Origin: Polytrichum commune
Taxonomy: Eukaryota > Streptophyta > Polytrichopsida > Polytrichales > Polytrichaceae
Direction: 5' to 3'
DNA length: 64,000 nt
NCBI GenBank assembly: GCA_950295325.1
Contig: OX485807.1
Coordinates: 32,766,440-32,830,439 of the forward strand
Both the position numbers and the translations under genes were made by a program. The notes under the pieces were generated by a model that saw only the letters and a list, made by a program, of their open reading frames with translations, made no database searches and was not told where the DNA came from. Shown in pieces: positions 23,200 through 36,068 of the stretch; position 1 is the first letter of the stretch; the number at the start of each line of letters is the position of its first letter.

Positions 23200-25359
23200 T
23201 GCTCATGAGGACTGAAGCTAGTATCGGCGTTGGATGTGAGCTTCGGAGGGAGCTCGGAGAGTAGACTCTAACTTATAGCTGTGTAGGTAGTAGGCTTACG
23301 CACACATCCTGAGTGTGATGAGGACCCAACGACCACTTTTAGCATCCCCGCATCTGCCTTTTTGCTTCCCTTCCCTTCCACGCGCTGCGCCTGATCTGCT
23401 TTAGAATTGGCCCTACGCGACCTCCAAGTCGCCGCTTTCTCTAATTATATATATCCAAGACGCATATTGAACTCGCAGGGCTGTACGAAGAAACAATTCT
23501 ATCTAAGCTTAGTACTCACTCATGCAGGAGTTCCTGCAGTTTGGGTTGGCATCAGGATGATTGATCATCAGAAGCAGCTAGCTCCCTCCTCCGCCTCCGA
23601 ATCTCTCTCGCTCTCGCTCTCTCTCCCCGCTCCTACGTCTCCTGCTCCTGCACCACCCACGTCGTCGGGTTTCTAAATCCACAGGTTTTTCTATAATGCA
23701 TGTGATGATCACATCATCGAAGGTCAATTCACTCCGTTAACAGAGCGATCAGCTGGCTTGAGGTAGCCATGATCATCGTGTCTTTATGCTATCCAACACC
23801 TCACTTTTGGATACAAAATGCATTCAATGCGGCCCCAAAACTTGCATATACTGAATGACATGTGCAAGTAGGTTGACTTTGCGAATAATTTGCCTCTTTT
23901 ATCCATGCAAATTACCTCGGGTATAGACAATACTACAAAATCTTATGACTTTTGTTTATCCATCTGTATAACAATCACAACATTATCATGATTACTATGT
24001 CTTTGTTATTGTGGTAGTAATTACTCAAAGTAGTGTGGCTTGTTGATATGTTAGAGTGGGCCAACCTAATTGCACATACTAGTGTGCACTTCTAATATGA
24101 ATATAAAGGTTAATACAGCCAATAGAGCTACTTGAAGCCTTTGTAGTGCGGAGTGCTTCCTCACCCTTTCTAAAAGAAGAGATGTCATGTTCCATGGAGA
24201 CCTTTGTTGCGGAGATTACGTTCCCCAACACCTACCATCATGGGGGTGGCAGTAAAACCCTACTTTGTATAGTTTTATTGCCTTTTCTCCAAATTTAACC
24301 TCAATACACTAATTAAGGGTTTTGACCTTGATGTATGTGTTCATTTGGCTTTGAACAGTATTAACAAAATCTACATAAAAATCTGCATTTTCACCCTCCC
24401 CCCTTGATGGGTGCTACGAAACATAACCATTGTTACCGCACCCTTACTACTTGAAGCCTCCAAGTGAATGCTTCCTCACCACTTTCACCTTGAAGCCGAT
24501 TCTTTAAGAAACATGGTATGTTTCTCCCATTTCTTCGTCAAATTACTCTTTTGCTTAGTGTAAGTGGCACATGGAGCTTAGCAATGTTATGGATGGCTTC
24601 TTGGTTGGGATACATTAGACAAAAAGTAAATGCTCATTGCCCACTCAAAATCAACCACTTTACGCACACTTATCGCACAAATGTTATTTGAAAACTAAAT
24701 GATGTGGCAATGACCTTTTCATCCCGAACTTCCAAGACACATCCATGGTATATCCATGATTTGACATAGATATACCAAATTTCATCCGTCTCCATTAAAC
24801 CTATTGTAGGAAACAACCAAAATGTTTGATGCACAACTTAGAGAAACAATGACTTAATTTAGTGTCATTGTAGAATGCTATATTAAATGTGGTTGCTATT
24901 CGAGGTTGTAAAGACACTATGCTACTTCTACTCCAAAAATAATTATTATTATGTAGGAAACTCTATATTTAAACTCACGTAGTTTGCCAATTCACACCCG
25001 ATAAACTAACCAAGTTCACGACATGAAATGTCCACATATTGCAGGTGTTGGACCTATTTCTAGAGAATCAATTAAAGGAAGAATTCAACACCAAAGTGCC
25101 AAACCTTCCAGGTTCCATAATACCTACTCCATGGGGCTCACATGACCATTTACACAATTCCTAATGAGATCATATTGCAACTTGGACAAGTACGATACTC
25201 TCCTACAAAGAGCTACAAAGCCTTTGATTGGACATCAACACCTCTCATTGTTTTTAATATTGAAATTACCCCCCCCCCCCCTCCCTCTTGCAAAACACAT
25301 ACTCTTGTGTAAAGCACAAAATGAAGGGAGAAACATGATAACCCATTCATGGCATTTAA
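23200..25359. other. Intergenic; nothing recognised
   Basis: Includes a Ser-rich low-complexity frame at 23407-23676 caused by a CT-rich stretch, and a poly(C) run at 25269-25281. No gene features. Confidence 0.45.
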
Positions 25360-25888
25360 GGACCGGTTTACACTACGGTGGAGAAGGCCTCCGGTCGGTC
25401 AAGAATGCTTGGCCAAGACATGGTTATATGAGGCAAATGGTGGATGTGCCGGAGAAGAATTAAAGGCAATAAAATATTTCTTAAGGAGTCTTGACCGGTT
25501 GAAGTCTAAACACCTAGAGGAGAAGTTTAGCGGAGAAGTCCACCGGTGAAGAGAAGTTCACCTAATGGTAAAGATTTTTTGTGATAAAAAACCATAATTC
25601 TCTACATTCACATTGTATCAAAAGATTTCAACAAGAATTGTGTTCATAAGAATTGTGTAATATAATGTTCAATTTTATTCAAAAGATAATGAAAATTGCC
25701 AAATTGCCAATTGTCAAGTTTGGCCCATGTAGGAAATAAATGTCTCCTTGGGTGTTTAAGAATGAAGAGGGGAAAACCCATACACATTGGACAAAGCACT
25801 ACTCTTTGGTATTATTTAAGACATGCTCTCCTCTTTATTATCCTCATCAATTTCTCTCTTCTTATCTTTGATCTTCAATCATGGATAA

Positions 25889-26227
25889 TCGAAGAAGAGA
25901 GATTTTGTGCTCTCTTATGATCTTTATGGTTTTGAAGTATTTTATCGTTTCAACTATGGCGATACAAAAAAAATCATGTATCACCATAATGCTTCAATTA
26001 CGATGATGGCATATTTTTTGTTTGGGAGCAAGGAGAGGGTGGTGTGGAAATTTGACCGGCCAAGTGGATATGTGTCACAATTTCTTCTTGGATCATATAA
26101 TGCAAAAATGTTCAAAGATCGTGTACGGGTGAGTAAGCCTACTTTTTTTTATTTTATGTCATTTGTTTGGACCCATGTTGAGCAAGAAAGATACAAAATT
26201 AAGACTTTGTATTCCAATAGAGTGTAG
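25889..26227 (+). pseudogene. Fragment of a PIF/Harbinger transposase
   Basis: The open frame contains SYDLYGFEVFYRFNYG and then FKDRVRVSKPTFFYFMSFVW. The second phrase matches the usual Harbinger pattern in which a Phe-Arg-Val/Met-Ser segment is followed by TF and hydrophobics, ahead of the DDE domain. A start-like MDNRRRE lies just upstream (25881) in another frame, suggesting a frameshift. The frame stops at 26227 and no DDE triad follows. It lies inside the element 25360-26668. Confidence 0.6.
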
Positions 26228-26406
26228 AATTTCAAACTGAAATTGTGAGTAACCAGCCATTGCGAAAAAAATTGCACAAAAAAAATCGCTAAGGAGCTAC
26301 TACAGCAAAGAGAGAGCGAGAGAAGCTTGCCAACACCTTAGGTTTTGAAAAAAACCATATTAGAAATCTACGGTCCAGATCTGTTTTTGAAAATTATTTT
26401 TTTATT

Positions 26407-26483
26407 GAGTTGGGCTACTCCGGAGGAGGAGTTTCTTGTCAAGAGGCCGGACAAGAAACTCCTCCTCCGGAGAAGCCCAACTC
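26407..26483. repeat. Near-perfect hairpin, 34-bp arms
   Basis: Arms 26407-26440 and 26450-26483 (gagttgggctactccggagg and its partner) differ at one position; the loop is 9 nt. It is nested inside the Harbinger-derived element. Confidence 0.9.
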
Positions 26484-26761
26484 CAAAAAGTGCCGCCATG
26501 TAGGCGGCCATGTCATTTTATCATCCATGAGAATAGTTCACCACCATTGTTTTCTTCACCTAGTGTAAACACCCACCGGTCAAGAGTTGCATTTTCAACC
26601 AATCACAATTGAGAAATGCCCTTTTTTTCATGACCGGTGGACTTCTCCACCGTAGTGTAAACCGGCCCTAAGTGTGGACAAAAAATTGTTGGCCCATCCA
26701 TGATGTTATGAAGTTACATTTCTAGAACAATTTAAAGAGCAAAATGATGCACGAACCCTAA

Positions 26762-27218
26762 GGGCCACTTTAATACTCTAGAGCGTGAGGACCCCTTGAC
26801 ATGTGATATATAAACTATATGATTGGTGGAGAAGCCGGAGATGGTCCAAGTTCACTTTATGCTAGACCTTTGAAGGCTCAAGGGACCAAAGAGGATGAAA
26901 TTCTACATGGAATCCTACATGGCAGCTAGTGGATAATGTTTCATGGTCTCCCAAATTTTGCATTAGGACCATCGAAAAGAGTTGGGCTTAACGCAAAACT
27001 AATAATTGTGACAATCAGTTAGATTGTCGATGATTCCTAGAAATATTATATTCTCAATGTGGGAACCCGAACCTGAACATATGTTGTGGTCCCTCGACAT
27101 GGTAAATTTTCATTCCAAAGTAAGCTTGAGTGCCCATCAAATTGAAAATGTGGATTTTTAGTTCGGCGTTTGGATTATTTTCATTGTCACGGCTCTTGGT
27201 CAGTATGTAAAGTGGCCC
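26762..27218 (+). mobile_element. Tourist-like MITE, diverged family A member
   Basis: Ends gggccactttaata / gtaaagtggccc are flanked by TAA on both sides. The interior shares gtccaagttcact, tcctacatggca and cacggctcttggt with family A but is well diverged. It is inserted 93 bp after the Harbinger-derived element. Confidence 0.85.
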
Positions 27219-27270
27219 TAAGTCCTACTTTTGTAGATCCGAATTTGTTGAGCTACATGGCAATAATAGA

Positions 27271-27562
27271 GTTATCCATAAAGTCGCTCAAAGAGAAACA
27301 AAACCATGGGGTTTGATCCTTGTTTGAGAAAACTTTCTATTACGAGCTCCTTAGTTCATCGTGTATCAAAGCCTAATCTGAAAGTTGGGGAAAACTTTTG
27401 GAACCCCTCTTTCCACCTCTCAAACTTTGAGAGAATCTTAGGATCTAAAATAGGGTATGCATGTATGCACATAGGACATGCTCTCCTAAATCCCAAATCA
27501 GCCTATGCAAGGCTAGCTTGGTCCACCCATCCTAGGAGGACAAGCTAGAAAGTTGGCTCTAA
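27271..27562 (-). mobile_element. Second copy of the intron 4 MITE-like element
   Basis: Starts gttatccataaagtcgctc, then tgagagaatcttaggatct, aaaatagggta and aaggctagcttggtcca, matching 13518-13900 in reverse orientation. The right terminus is absent or eroded. Confidence 0.65.
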
Positions 27563-29297
27563 TTTAAGGTTATTAGTTTGGGGGCAGGGATCAAGTAATA
27601 AAAATGTCATTTTTTGGATGCATGTTCATAAAACACTTTTTTTTAATAATAAAGAAATGAAAGAAAAAAGTATTGAAGTTTGACATGGGGGATGCAATTG
27701 TTGTTTGATAGTTTAACACATATATGAGTTTATGGGGGTACAAGACATATATGAATGAAATAAACTCTTCTTTGTAAGAAACATTGGGGAGGCTTAGGGT
27801 ATACTCACCTCCATAACAAATCAAACTACCTTATTTAGATGACCAAAACTAGGTGAAACAACACCCTTGCCATATGTATACTTTGTAAGCCAAATATTCG
27901 TTAACATCTTATAGAACATCCACTTGATAACATGTGGGCTACCCCACCCCCCGATCGAGGGCTCAAGATGGGTTTAGGATGAGGACACAACTAGGATGCT
28001 ACAAAAGTGTAAAGTGAGTGACAATAGGCCACCTACAAACTGGATATTCAATTTGAGGACATAGCCAATGGTTACAAGACAAACCCCAATCGCATCAAAT
28101 TGTGTCAATTGATAAGGTGTCATGCTAGTAGTGCATCTTGAGTTCAAAACAAGAGAAGTTTTTGCGGAGATATTGGCGTAGGTCTTTTAACTCACACAAA
28201 TTTGCAAGCAACTCGGCTACACTAATTATGAAATGTAGTACAACTCCTTGTGCGTTTATGTATTAATTTTGTTTATAGCAAGTACAATCACATGCAGAAA
28301 ATACAACAAAACTTTCTTATGTTTAGGAAGATGACCAACAAAGCCTAAAATGTAACCTACAATATTTTATTCTATCATCTTTTTATTTATATAATATCAA
28401 GATGGAACCATTTCCATGTCAAAAGAATTGTTGTTTGGAGTTCACCGATCCATATAGGAACCATTTGCGATGTTTCATTTATGATGAAATGATTGCATTT
28501 AATCGTTTGGCATCAACCACTATTAAACCTCTTAGACACTTAGGACTTAAGGAACACAATCTTGGAATCCCATTAAATTTTGATCTTAAATGTACATATT
28601 TGGAAGAGAATGTACAAATGATACTCCAAAAAAAATTTGAAATACTCATCTTAAGTAAAAAAACAAACAACAACAACAATTTGTTGGATTATCATACATC
28701 GCATTTGGATTTGCTAATGCATAGAATTACTGTAGTTTTATATTGTCGAATGGTCTCAAAACCCTATATATGTTGAATGTTGGAAGTGTCCATTTGAAGA
28801 CCATATATCCTAATCAAAATTGGTATAGTAAACCTCGTTTTTACAAACTCTCAAGTTTTAGGTTAATTTTGTCAAAGACCAAAATTTTCAAGGTGTTTTT
28901 CTATGAAGAGTATGTCCATTGCAAACCCAATGCCATCTATCCACTTCGAGTGCCACTTGAATTCATAATGACTTTTGAAAATTCAAAATGTGGAAGGGGG
29001 GGGGGCCTTTGAGTTTGGACCATATGATACTTTGGGCTCAAAAATGGCATGGGCTGAGAAAGATTAGATTGACCATAACTATAATGGGGCACAATAATAG
29101 GTGTGAAATGTGTTGTTCTTACATTGAGTTTAATTTGGCATAAATTCATCACACTATGGTAAGTCACATTGTTACAATGGCATTATCTATGTCATGCATG
29201 GTTTAAACTGATATTTTTTCTTGTAATGCCATGGTCATCCCAAATAATTTTGCAATTTCATCAATGAATGACAAATCCATTGCGTAGGAGTACATTG
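27563..29297 (+). other. Intergenic with one unrecognised 124-aa open frame
   Basis: 28402-28776 (plus) starts MEPFPCQKNCCLEF and contains LRHLGLKEHNLGIPL, then degenerates into an Asn run. The context gives no function and no splice partners are obvious. It could be a decayed gene fragment. Confidence 0.3.
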
Positions 29298-29565
29298 TCT
29301 ATGGTATTTAGTGTCATGTACATTGTTTGCAAGGACCTAAACTAGATTCCTAGAGGTCTCACAATGTCACATCCACTAATTGCCAGTATGACATTATTCG
29401 TCAACATGAGTATTATTTTAGCGTGGACTTTTGTTTATATTATGACATAGACTGTAGCATATTTGGAGACTTGAAATGAAAGTTTTGTAATTTAGCATGT
29501 AAGGGGAAGACATTATTGAGCAAATGACAAGTGTTATGTGTTTACAATTTAGTGTCAACAACGTC
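29298..29565. mobile_element. TATGGTATTTAGTGTC-family element, partial
   Basis: Begins tatggtatttagtgtcatgt, then acctaaactagattcctaga and aggtctcacaatgtcac. It parallels 44750-44480 read in reverse. The right end is missing. Confidence 0.6.
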
Positions 29566-30122
29566 ATTGCTTGACATGAAGATCTTTCTTGTTCTTGGTG
29601 GGCATCCAATGTAAGCATCCACTTTAACAACGTCTACATAGAATGCCTAGATCCATTACTAGATGTAAATGAGAAAAATGAGATACTCGCATCGCCTATA
29701 GTGCAAAAGTTGAGCATCTCCATACACACAATTGAGCAAGCCCAATGGGGTCAAGGATAAAGTCCCCAATTCCAACACCTACATTTTGCCTCAAAAGTGG
29801 GCAATTGCATGCTCCGAAATGCTCTTCGGACCGATATTCTTGGGTCACGTGGTTTTCCTAGCAACATGATGTCATGAGTCATATGCATTTATCTTGAGCC
29901 ACATGGCTTTCTCTAGTGACAATTTTTTTTCCTCGGGCAGGGGTCACTTTATGTATTTATGGGTACTCAATAATCCATAAATTCCAAATATTATATAATA
30001 ATCTCATAGTATACTCTCATGCTATTTATGGAGACCCTATCTTGCTTGGGAAACCTTGATTTTTCTGACCCGCCAACAATAAACAAACATCCTCTCTTTG
30101 GTCTCACCCCATTTGCCCTATA

Positions 30123-30619
30123 GGACTTCACACACGAGACTGAGAGCCCATGACCATTACAGTTCAAGCACTCTCATTGGTGGAAAAGGTGGAGCCGGTC
30201 CAAGTTCGCTTCATGCTATGCTTGAGGGACCAAAGGAGTAAGTGAATGCAAGATGGATGCAAAGTCTACATGGATTCCTACATGGCATCAAATGGATCTT
30301 GGTTCATGGTCACTTGGACTATTTTCAAAAACCACTTCTTGGAGGTAGGCCTAACACAAAACCGGGAGACCATGGCACTCCGAACGTTCACTACCGTTGT
30401 TTTATACTATTTTATCATGCATAAGGATCCGCATGAATAGACAGTCATTGAAATAGCATCTGGTTGAGGGCCTGGTCACATATGACTTCACACTACACTT
30501 GAGGGCCCGTGACCACACTACATGATTTTGGAAGTGTCTTGGGACGGCCTTTGGACACTTTCTTTTGGGCTCTCACAATTTCATGGTCACGGCTCTTGGC
30601 TCGTGTGTGAAGTGGGCCC
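30123..30619 (+). mobile_element. Tourist-like MITE family A, copy 3
   Basis: Family A sequence with an eroded left terminus (ggacttcacacacgag) and an intact right end (gtgtgtgaagtgggccc). It is flanked by ATA on both sides. Confidence 0.9.
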
Positions 30620-31165
30620 ATAGTGTACACAAGTGAGCTGGGATATCCTACAAACAAGTGGATGCATTGTAAAAAGTCTCCGTTTAAGACCGATTTACGA
30701 CAGTGCATCATTCTAAAATGACTCCACTGTTGTTTAATATGGTGATTCTAAGACTTTGTTTTCCTTTTCAAAATCAATAAAATCGTTAGAAAAATCGCAA
30801 CTAATCATGAATATGGATGAAATCACAAAGGATGATAACTGCCAAATTGGAATGAATGTCCATATTAAAAAAATTAGTCTCATCGCCACTGTGTCTAATT
30901 TTTTTATTTTTTCAAAAAAAATCCTAAATTACACACCGTGATTGTATCTACCAAATGGAAGTAGTAGGACCTTCTAGATACGTATTTATAACGGAGTTCC
31001 TAACTTAGTTCGTTGGGAGCACACTAGAATATGAATGGTCTGGATAATGTTTGGTGGTGGGGTCCGTGCATGTAGGATCTATTTTGGCTCATATACATAC
31101 CTAGTGAGCGGTGGGCCCCGTACTTTTCATAGATAGGGCCCACCATGAAACCCATCACAAGCTTA

Positions 31166-31682
31166 GGGCATCTGTAGTGGATCTAGGTAAAGCTCACTGC
31201 AAACCAAAACCTATCTTTTGACTGACCTAAAATTAGAAACTGAAATTACCATCATTAGAAGCACACCTAAATAAACGTGAGATATTTCTCAAGAAAAAAG
31301 AATTGTAAAAATTTGACGTAGGTGAAATCCCTCATTGAAAACACCACATTTTCAAAATTTAGAGGGAGTGCACCAAATCTTGCTTAAAAATGGAAAGATC
31401 CTCCCACACTCCCTCTAAATGTCAAAAATTTGGAGGGAGTGTGGGAGGATCTTTCCATTTTAAAGCAAGATTTGGTGCACTCCCTCTAAATTTTGAAAAT
31501 GTGGTGTTTTCAATGAGGGATTTCACCTACGTCAAATTTTTACAATTCTTTTTTCTTGAGAAATATCTCACGTTTATTTAGGTGTGCTTCTAATGATGGT
31601 AATTTCAGTTTCTAATTTTAGGTCAGTCAAAAGATAGGTTTTGGTTTGCAGTGAGCTTTACCTAGATCCACTACAGATGCCC
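31166..31682. mobile_element. 517-bp almost perfect foldback element
   Basis: Two arms of about 252 bp are inverted copies differing at only a few positions, with a loop of about 10 nt near 31420. The termini are gggcatctgtagtggatct and its partner agatccactacagatgccc, with TTA duplicated at both ends (31163-31165, 31683-31685). The duplication and termini suggest a PIF/Harbinger-type foldback. Near-identity of the arms implies recent formation or continuing correction. Confidence 0.95.
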
Positions 31683-31689
31683 TTAGTAC

Positions 31690-32227
31690 AACACGTGGAA
31701 TGTGTTGAGTTGGTGCACAAAGCATGGACACGTGAGGTGGCCGAGTTCAAACTTATAAAGGCAAAAGCTTAGCTTAGTCATGTGATGCCTTGAACCAAGT
31801 GACACAAAGCTAGAAGCACCTATGATGGATACTTTGATATCTTTTCATTTGATTTTCCTATTTTGGGAATTAGCGAAACGAGTTCATAAAATTAAAAGAA
31901 AGTGTAAATCAAGATCATGATTGGGAAAAGAAAAGAAAAAAAAAGGGATAATAATCTCTGCTCAAGTTTAGAGGAGTCTTTAGATTACAGAGCACTTCAC
32001 CATTGCACCTGTATACTATTGACTTCAATTTTGAGGGTCGTCTGGTTCTTTGCACTTCTAAGTTCATGATGTTTCATAACATGACCCCCATAGGTTGTTT
32101 TCGTGGTCCCCTTCTAAATTGGAAACCAAAAGGGACCACCTTGCACATGAGGTAGTAGCGTTTCTACCATAGCCATGTTCCATAACTTGCTCCGGGTTCA
32201 CATTTGAGCTTGAGGCTATAATCAAGG

Positions 32228-32270
<43 letters not shown>

Positions 32271-34790
32271 AACTCCTTGACAAATGAGTTATGTAATCAT
32301 ATATTTGCAATTTGAGCATTTGAAAAGTTTTACAAAGAGGTTTAAGGAATTGAGTGTGTCAAATATTGTGTGAAAGTCACGTTATCTTTGAGAGCTAAAG
32401 TGGTCCCCACCCCTGCACATGTACCAGGGAAGTAGGTATTGGTTGTCTACTTTTTGTCTCTAACACAACCAATGTTGTCATTTTTTTCATTGTCAACATA
32501 ATGTTATTCTTTTCAAAGTACGTAGTTGTCCACTTTGAGGTAAAATTATAGTCGGGATTGGGGCATTGACAAAATTAGGCGCTTCCACCTTAGGTGAGTC
32601 ATTCCAAAAGCTAATTTTAACTACCGATGAATTCAAGTGTCCAAATATCGGTTCATGCATTTTATTGCAATGAGATCATTTATGGTATTTAGTGTCATTT
32701 GCTATTTGGAGATATGTATGTAGTGTGAGCACATGCACAACAATTAAGTGAAACTAATGTCATTTGTGTTTTTAATGGTCGTTCATACCAAAACTACCTA
32801 AAATACTAAAAAGGTAATTTATAAAGTTTGATGGACTCACCAACAATAGATAGGTTCTTGGATTGGGTTTCAATCAACAAAATCACATAGGGAAGAATAA
32901 ATAAGTGTCAAATTGAACTCTAAGTGTCATTATTAGGTTAATTAATAAGGGGTAATGACTTTAGAATGAAATTGGGGTACCAAACCTAGGTAAGACTTTG
33001 TTTGATGTGAATTTTATGAAAATAAAAGATTGAGGAGGGAATATTAGGGTCACTCAGTGCAGTTTATGCAATTGTGCAATCTCTCCCTTACAACCAACCA
33101 TAGTCTGGTAGTCACGACTTGCTTTTCAATGCAAGGAGTCACAACTCAACAATAGTCTTTTTGAGTAACCAATATCCCACATTTCGTCAGAGCCAAAGGT
33201 GCCCCAACTTGAACAATATCCTCTTCTTAATTAATTGATAATTTAATGAATCATGACATATTGTAGAGCAACCCCACATGTTATTTTCGTTCATTTATTT
33301 ATCTTAGATTTAATGAGGCAGTGGGATCATTGTCCTTATCTGGACCGATTGAAGGACAACATAATATAAAAAGTTAGTGCAATTTACTTGGCTCTCAACC
33401 GCTTGGGATCACATGAATTCCCTCTAGGAGTAGCATCAATAGTCTATCAATTGCTTGAGCTCTTAAAAGGTCAATGGTCTAAGTATGGTCTTCAAAGGTC
33501 CATGGTCAAGTGTACTCAACCATTGGCCTCCCCGACTTCTCTTTTAAAGAGGGATATAAAGTAAGACCCTTTGATTATGGGACAATCATGTCACTCTTTA
33601 CAACCTACTCTAATACTCAAATTCTTAGATCACTCAATTCCTAAAAGATTTCACAAACCCCAACCCTACAACACCTACAGATTATTGTCATCACTCAAAT
33701 ATAAAAGACGATAATCTCTTCTCAATACACAACTTAAATTTGGTGTGAATATAAGCATGACTATTGCTTCAACAAATCAATTTAGTCCAATTACCTTTGA
33801 CTTCACATCAAACCAATTGCTATCACGAGGAAATTTGATCTAGAAAATTAATGGAATTATTCAGATATTTCCCTTCATGGACTAACTTTCTTCCCACAAG
33901 TCATGACCATAGCAAGCAACAAAGATGCTAGATAAATCTTCATGCTTAAATTAAATTGTCAATGGGAAGGGCTTCACACCCTACATCAAAAGTTACAGAC
34001 AATAGCCTTTACAAAAATATATCACTAAAAAAAATCATTTGCTCTCTTCTCAAGAGGAACTGACATATATCTTTTGTAGCTTCTTGAGTCTCATCTAAAT
34101 TTTGTTTCTAGTATTTGGTTGATAAGACTATTGACAATGCTTTCTCTCAAGATTTCTTTAACTCTCATCCGGGATTCCACCTCCCGGGGTTGATTTGAAA
34201 ATCAAATCCTTTATATCCCTCATAGTTAATTCTTCAATAATTGTAGGTTATCCAAATCACCTTCAATCACTCCAGATCTTGAGATTATGGTGTATATGAA
34301 ACTAATTGTAACATCTAATGCATTATCTTCCATACATTCATATAAATCTAGATAAAAATAAATTCATTTTCATATATCACTCAAGGCTACATAAAACAAT
34401 GGTTTCAAGCCCTTGAATTCATGTTTCACATAAGTTAACAAGGTTGGTCACAATGAGACAGAGACTTCACAACAAATAAGTCTATAGAAAAGTTTGGGCC
34501 TCATACCTTGAGGTTATAGCCTCTAATACAAAAAAAATAAAATACAAATCACTCTCTTCCCGAGAGGATCTGACCTACACTGTGAGAACTCCTAGCTCTA
34601 TTCTCAACCGCTTGCTCAAACAATAGCTGACTCAAATACATTGACAAGAGCCTTGGCTCTCAAAGATGTGTTTGACCATTGCCATGCTCTAAAAAAACTT
34701 CTCTAATTCTACACATGTCTATGACCCTTAATAATAATCCTTTGTTGATAGTCAGAAGCATTAGACTCTCGAGCTCACTTATCCTTCATT
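31690..34790. other. Intergenic; a diverged duplicate pair near its end
   Basis: Mostly featureless AT-rich DNA. Blocks at about 33990-34200 and 34500-34700 share aaatca-ctctcttc-gagagga-ctgac and ttgacaa...tctcaa phrases and so look like an old duplication. A TATGGTATTTAGTGTC end is at 32679. Confidence 0.4.
32231..32268. repeat. (CT)n microsatellite
   Basis: Pure CT run of about 38 nt. Confidence 0.97.
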
Positions 34791-34798
34791 TCGCTTAA

Positions 34799-35031
34799 CC
34801 CTTAAAGGACAATGCTGTCCCACGGGCTTAGTATTATTTTGGGAGAATCTTGTTCAAAACTTCTACTCCATTGCACCAAATGGGGTTTTTAGAATGCCAA
34901 ATCGAGCACCTTAGCAAGATCTATACTTCTTTAGAATAGAGCCTATGTAAATTAATTGGTTAATCATGCTTAAAGTGAATTTTAAAAGATGTTTTGGGTG
35001 TGGTATCGGGAAAGCATATGTCCTTTAAGGG
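34799..35031. mobile_element. TTAA-flanked MITE, piggyBac-like
   Basis: Termini cccttaaaggaca and tgtcctttaaggg are flanked by TTAA on both sides (34795-34798, 35032-35035). Length 233 bp, no coding. TTAA duplications and termini beginning CCC are the signature of piggyBac elements. A Harbinger-type element with a TTA duplication is the alternative. Confidence 0.6.
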
Positions 35032-35411
35032 TTAAGCATCACTGATTTCAACGTCTTATTACTAAATCCAGGTTTCCAAAAAAGATTTGAGCTGACAATT
35101 AACCAATTTTTTTTAAAAAAATACAATTTCTATCCATAAATTTTGTTGACACCAACTATATATATGTGTTCTTTAGCCCCTTTTTTTTTATAACTTTTGT
35201 TCATAAAATTTTCCCTTTCACAAGAAGTACTCTTTGTTTCATAATTAATATAGAATTTTGCCAAAAACCCACCAACACTTAGGGGTTGAAAGAGGTTGGA
35301 CTACGTGCTTAAGATTTGTTACTTATTCTAGGTCAAATAATCAACATATGTAGGGGGAGGAGATCTACATGATCATCTAAGATAAAAACTAAATTTGCAC
35401 TTTGACAATGA

Positions 35412-35612
<201 letters not shown>

Positions 35613-36068
35613 CAAAGTGGAAGCTTAGTCATAATATTGTTCAAATTCATAACAATGTTTTGTGGGACTGACAATGTTCAAGAAAATATTCCCAAATATT
35701 TCCCACATTCAATTACGTTTTGTCCTCAATTTTGTGCTTTACCAAACTTTTGATTCACTTGTATATATGTTGTGTGTAAATCCATAAAAGTCATGTTCTT
35801 TCCCCTCAATTTCGTGCTTTACCAAAATTTTGGTTCATTTGCATACTAGTTATGTGTGTGATTATGTAAAGATTTTGTTTGAAACTGAATGTTGCACTCT
35901 ACACACAAAAAAAAAACAGTCCATTTATATACAATTCATGTGTGAATTTATGTAAAAATTCCGCTTCGCATTGAACCTTATACTCCGGTGTATCTGAAAT
36001 ACATCATACACAGATGAGTACAAGCGCACACACACACATGAATACAAAATAACATGCGTTCTTCAATA

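Larger units (their letters stand above)
25360..26668 (+). mobile_element. Harbinger-derived Tourist-like element with transposase remnant
   Basis: Terminal inverted repeats ggaccggtttacactacgg and its partner ccgtagtgtaaaccggccc are flanked by the 3-bp duplication TAA on both sides. The length is 1.3 kb. Its termini resemble those of the element at 5028-5529. The interior holds a frame (see 25889-26227) like the N-terminal region of PIF/Harbinger transposase, then a 34-bp-arm hairpin at 26407-26483. TWA-type duplications and G/C-rich termini are features of PIF/Harbinger elements. It is non-autonomous because the catalytic DDE region is absent. Confidence 0.8.

Noticed and set aside
23407-23676. 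Ser/Pro-rich 89-aa frame
   Set aside because: Low-complexity CT-rich DNA; no conserved motif or splice context.
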